Source of the DNA: Rhynochetos jubatus
Taxonomy: Eukaryota > Chordata > Aves > Eurypygiformes > Rhynochetidae
DNA: 64,000 nucleotides
Direction: 5' to 3'
Assembly (NCBI GenBank): GCA_027574665.1
Contig: CM050672.1
Coordinates: 8,850,001 to 8,914,000, forward strand
The position numbers and the translations under genes are program-made. Shown piece by piece: positions 61,539 through 64,000 of this stretch (the stretch's first letter is position 1; every line of letters starts with the position of its first letter). Under the pieces are notes generated by a model. That model was not told the origin of the DNA, made no database searches, and saw nothing but the letters and a program-made list of their open reading frames with translations.

Positions 61539-62395
61539 TCTGAAGGTTTGGTTTGATGGATTTAAGCGGACACCACTTAACTTTTCCATCTTTTTTAACC
61601 GCGGCATACCCTCGTCCTGTAAGAACTAGCCTCCACCCTTTTTCCCATTCCCCTAGCTCGTTTCTAATTATGACCAGTGGGCCCTCTTCTAGCGCTCGAG
61701 TAGCCCAATGTTTCTGGGTGGGGCTATTCACCTCTTCCCCCCTAGGGAATTGATTCAGTGCTAACAGAGCAGTCGCTAGCAGGCGTGCTCGGTCTTTTGG
61801 GGGAACAGCATTGGTAAAACCTTCTGTTTTTGCTAACACCTCTAATTTAGCTTTCAGGGTTTGGTTCGCCCGTTCGACTATAGCTTGTCCAGTGCTATTA
61901 TACGGGATGCCGTGTGTTAGGGTGATACCCCATTTCAATGTAAATGCCTGGACAGATCTAGAGACGAAACTTGGGCCATTATCTGTTTTAATCTGATTGG
62001 GGACGCCAAGCCACGCCATGGCCGTCAGCCAATGTTGGATGGTCGCTTTCGAGTCGGCCTTAAGGTGTTGTGTGGCTACGATCACTCCACTGTATGTGTC
62101 TACGGTCACCGCTAGCCACGCTCGAGGTTTCAGCAATTGACAGAGCGTGAAATCTGTTTGCCACACCTCGGAGGCCTTAAGACCTCTGGGGTTGACTCCG
62201 CTAGACCACAATGGTGTTTTCTGACAGTGGGGACATGTGGCTACTATGTGTTTTGCGTCAGTAATTGAGATCTCGCATTTCTTTGCTAGCGCTTTAGCTC
62301 CGATGTGGAGAGACTCATGTAGCTGACGAGCATCTCTTAACGTCCACAGTCCTTTTGCAGCGGCGTCTGCCTTGTCGTTGCCGGTTTGGAAAAAA
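61477..62395 (-). pseudogene. pol: pol 3' part: RNase H tail and integrase
   Basis: The reading is continuous from an A/T run at 62,390-62,395 to a TAA at 61,477. The first residues (TGNDKADAAAKG) are the very end of an RNase H domain. The integrase zinc-binding set follows as HESLH and CPHCQ (H, H, C, C). The catalytic core has WQTDF, KTDNGPSF and an E in IVERAN, with 35 residues between the second Asp and the Glu (a D,D-35-E core). A C-terminal DNA-binding region has GEWEKGW and GRGYAAVKK. All key residues are present, so this domain looks intact, but it is cut off from its start by the upstream frame break and deletion. Motif spelling is closest to alpharetroviral integrases. An alternative start at 62,508 is only a reading through the RT part in the wrong frame. 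Confidence 0.9.
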
Positions 62396-62827
62396 CCCTT
62401 TGATTGGGTTGTGGCTGTTTGGGAACACGACAGAAAAAGCAAACCGCTCCTTGTCTTCCTCATGTAATGGTATTGAAAAGAAACAGTCTTTAATATCAAG
62501 GACGGCACACGGTTGCCCTTCTGGTATCATGGAGTTTATGGGCAGCAGTGTTTGAACGGGACCCATTGGTTGAATTATCTTATTTACTTCACGCAGGTCA
62601 TGAAGGAGACGAAACCCTTCGTTGGTTCGTTTGGGTATTACAAAAACTGGTGTGTTCCACGGGCTAGTGGAAGGCTCTATATGACCTCGCTGTAGTTCAC
62701 GGTCGACTAGCTCAAGAAGAGCGTCCATTCAAGGCTTTGATAGGGGCCACTGCTCGACCCACACCGGGTCGGACGATTTCCACGTGAGTTTAATAGGTGG
62801 AAGTGGGTGTGCGGCAGTGGCCCTCAT
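62396..62827 (-). pseudogene. pol: pol 5' part: truncated reverse transcriptase with in-frame stop
   Basis: The pol frame is open upstream through the end of protease, in the -1 frame relative to it, as expected if pol is reached by frameshifting. It enters the RT N-terminus (WVEQWPLS), then meets TGA at 62,729-62,731. After the stop the RT fingers continue (ELVDRELQRGHIEPS, then NTPVFVIPKR) to motif A, LDIKDCFFSIPL, with the first catalytic Asp, and FAFSV. Soon after, the sequence jumps to the end of RNase H. The YMDD motif, thumb, connection and most of RNase H are gone. A frame change between this part and integrase coincides with six A (T on the coding strand) at 62,390-62,395. It is non-functional on three counts. 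Confidence 0.88.
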
Positions 62828-63387
62828 GATAAACTTGTCACCCTGGCTTTCAAAAGGGATAGAGCGTCCCTTCCCAATAGGGGTGGGGTTCCTGACATGA
62901 CATATGGAAAGAGGGTAATGGTTTTTTCTGGTCCCTTTTCAGTGTGAAGCGTTATTGCTACCAATTGAGTACTCTTCCGAGCTCGGGTTAGTCCTCCGAC
63001 TCCACCTACCATGGGGGCGTTTTCCAATTTCCAATGGGGGGGCCAATTCGTTTCAGGGATAACTGTAACATCTGCTCCGGTGTCAATCAAAAAGGGGATA
63101 CTAATAGTAGTGTCATTTAAGGTATTATAGAGGGAACAAATCCCCCATACAACTGGTGGACTATCGCATTTTACTGCCAGGGCCACCCTAAGGTCTCGTC
63201 CCCAGGAGCTGGTTGTTGCTGCTCCTGAGGTAGGGACTGGTTTGGATGGTTCGTTGGTGGAGTCATAAAATTGGTTGGTTCTCGAGGGGGCAGTAGGTTC
63301 CATCTGGGGTTGGCATAACTGGGCCGCCTTATGTCCCAAGCGGGAGAGGGCTGTGCGCGGCCCGGGTGCCCCCTCCCCCATACGTTT
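62824..63387 (-). pseudogene. pro: Retroviral aspartic protease, frame -1 to gag
   Basis: The frame is entered at the GGGAAAC site and runs about 187 codons to TGA at 62,824. A proline/serine-rich linker of about 60 residues precedes the protease domain. That domain holds the active-site FLIDTGADVTVIPE (Asp about residue 100 counted from the ATG at 63,381), a glycine-rich flap (MVGGVGG), and the conserved LLGRDAL near the C-terminus. The domain itself looks intact, with no stop or missing motif. No dUTPase domain is present in the linker. A separate pro frame is a betaretrovirus-like trait; in alpharetroviruses protease is fused in frame to gag. It is marked as pseudogene only because the provirus as a whole is dead. 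Confidence 0.88.
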
Positions 63388-64000
63388 CCCTGGTTTTTAA
63401 ATTTGCATTCTTTAGCGAAATGTCCTTTCTTTCCACAGGCCCAACACGGTCCCCTCGGTCGATTTTGACGCGGGGGGGGCGCTGTGGGTGGGTCCCCAAA
63501 GTAAGGGCAGTTTGCCACTATGTGGCCTGCCTGACCACATTTAAAACATACCATCACATTAGCTATTGCGGTGCGAACAGCTACCTGAATTGGGGCTAAA
63601 TGCTCTTCCTTTGCGACATGCTTGATCATGGCTGTGATACTTGACCCTGCTGGCAGTGATCGCAGGATTTCTTTGGTTGCCGAATTACACTGCTGGCGTA
63701 AACAATCTGCAACGACCGGGCCTTTCGCTTCCGCGGGCAGGGTCGAGGAGTCGACCGCTGCTTGAAGGCGATCCACAAACTGCGTAAAGCTCTCGCTTTC
63801 ATTTTGCTTAATTGTGGACCATGGTGATGGCTTGACAATAACTCTAGAAGCGGTGCGAATAGCTTCTCTAGCCGCGCGAGTAGTTGTCACAATTTCATAG
63901 GCCCCCAGGCCCTGGGCCTGCGCCTGGGGGGTAATCATTGTTGGGTCTGTACCTATCAGTCGCTGCACGCCGGACCCATATAACGGGTGATCCGCCCCAG
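63171..64000 (-). CDS. gag: gag, 3' part (capsid C-terminus and nucleocapsid), open at window edge
   Basis: The frame is open from the window edge to TAA at 63,171. A GTG at 63,968 is not a start; the reading continues upstream of it. Residues below are counted from that codon. The capsid C-terminal domain carries the major homology region (QNESESFTQFVDRLQ, about 55-69). Nucleocapsid has two CCHC zinc knuckles: C141, C144, H149, C154 and C175, C178, H183, C188, each spaced C-x2-C-x4-H-x4-C. A Pro/Gln-rich tail of about 70 residues follows the frameshift site and overlaps pro. No break is visible in this part. The capsid N-terminus, matrix and any late-domain region are outside the window. Confidence 0.9.
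   Translation of the reverse strand, partial: GADHPLYGSGVQRLIGTDPTMITPQAQAQGLGAYEIVTTTRAAREAIRTASRVIVKPSPWSTIKQNESESFTQFVDRLQAAVDSSTLPAEAKGPVVADCLRQQCNSATKEILRSLPAGSSITAMIKHVAKEEHLAPIQVAVRTAIANVMVCFKCGQAGHIVANCPYFGDPPTAPPPRQNRPRGPCWACGKKGHFAKECKFKNQGNVWGRGHPGRAQPSPAWDIRRPSYANPRWNLLPPREPTNFMTPPTNHPNQSLPQEQQQPAPGDETLGWPWQ
63321..63377 (-). promoter_or_regulatory. Predicted frameshift-stimulating pseudoknot
   Basis: Six bases after the slippery site, GGGAGGGGG (63,377-63,369) can pair with CCCTCTCCC (63,350-63,342), nine pairs with one G-U. Within its loop, GGGCCGC (63,363-63,357) can pair with GCGGCCC (63,327-63,321). Together these form an H-type pseudoknot at the usual spacing. The pairings are read from the sequence; folding was not computed. 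Confidence 0.6.
63384..63390 (-). promoter_or_regulatory. Slippery heptamer GGGAAAC for gag-pro -1 frameshifting
   Basis: The coding strand reads G GGA AAC in gag register (the GGA codon starts at 63,389), the exact X XXY YYZ arrangement. One base back-slip puts the ribosome into the protease frame, which is open from here. GGGAAAC is an established betaretroviral gag-pro slip site. Confidence 0.85.

Larger units (their letters stand above)
60672..64000 (-). mobile_element. Defective avian-type endogenous retrovirus (3' part)
   Basis: A provirus on the minus strand: 3' LTR (60,672-60,937), polypurine tract, env remnant, integrase, RT remnant, protease, and gag open to the window edge. It interrupts a satellite monomer exactly after CCTACC (60,666-60,671). 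LTR and integrase are alpharetrovirus-like. The gag, pro and pol frames step by -1 twice, as in betaretroviruses. The env transmembrane tail is of the gammaretrovirus/D-type kind. The element cannot be active because of a nonsense codon, a frame break, and large deletions in RT-RNase H and env. The 5' LTR, primer-binding site, matrix and most of capsid lie beyond the window. Confidence 0.92.

Noticed and set aside
61811..61996. Plus-strand frames opposite integrase
   Set aside because: They lie antisense to a clearly recognisable integrase core and match nothing themselves.
62315..62395. Tail of the RT frame beyond the A/T run
   Set aside because: It reads the RNase H end and integrase start in the wrong frame; the correct motifs are in the neighbouring frame.
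63366..63599. Plus-strand frame opposite gag
   Set aside because: Antisense shadow of the nucleocapsid region, with no independent support.
63966..63968. Start codon of gag
   Set aside because: The codon is GTG and the gag reading continues upstream to the window edge, so this is internal.

Overview
The window looks like satellite-rich, probably subtelomeric or heterochromatic, vertebrate DNA. A bird is the most likely source. The main pointer is the defective endogenous retrovirus (ERV) at the right end: its LTR has an AATAAACGCCATTTGCC-type polyadenylation/R segment and its integrase is alpharetrovirus-like, both typical of avian retroviruses. There are no bacterial operons, rRNA, tRNA or CRISPR arrays. 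I see no intact host gene. Nearly all long open frames are by-products of tandem repetition or of strand-biased composition. The species cannot be named from the sequence alone.

Layout. Bases 1-27 are the tail of one 176-bp satellite monomer, so a satellite array probably continues to the left of the window. Bases 28-20,773 form a composite block. It holds three stretches of a degenerate 23-bp GAGAAATTC minisatellite (28-980, 5,142-5,683, 15,891-19,910), a 22-bp C-rich satellite (5,684-7,419), and two copies of a 4-5 kb duplicated segment (1,104-5,046 and 7,420-12,182, offset 6,316 bp at the left end). It also holds a 3.4-kb purine-rich degenerate minisatellite (12,361-15,790) and a non-tandem spacer (19,911-20,773). 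A lone 95-bp piece of the 176-bp monomer sits inverted at 5,047-5,141.

Bases 20,774-60,671 are about 227 head-to-tail copies of the 176-bp monomer. Each copy carries a telomere-like core (TTAGGG twice, CTAGGG once, then TTAG). The array divides near 38.5 kb into a heterogeneous left part and a more homogeneous right part. It contains several higher-order blocks (18-, 7-, 6- and 14-monomer periods), a recurring 32-bp micro-inversion confined to the left part, and a 175-bp variant clustered at the far right.

Bases 60,672 to the right edge are an ERV on the minus strand, inserted inside a satellite monomer: 3' LTR (266 bp), polypurine tract, an env remnant with a gammaretrovirus/D-type-like transmembrane tail, integrase, a reverse transcriptase remnant, protease and gag. 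Gag, pro and pol lie in successive -1 frames, and a perfect in-register GGGAAAC slippery heptamer followed by a plausible pseudoknot lies at the gag-pro junction. The element is dead: there is an in-frame TGA at the start of the RT domain, most of RT and RNase H is deleted, there is a frame break in an A/T run, and most of env is missing. Its 5' half lies outside the window.
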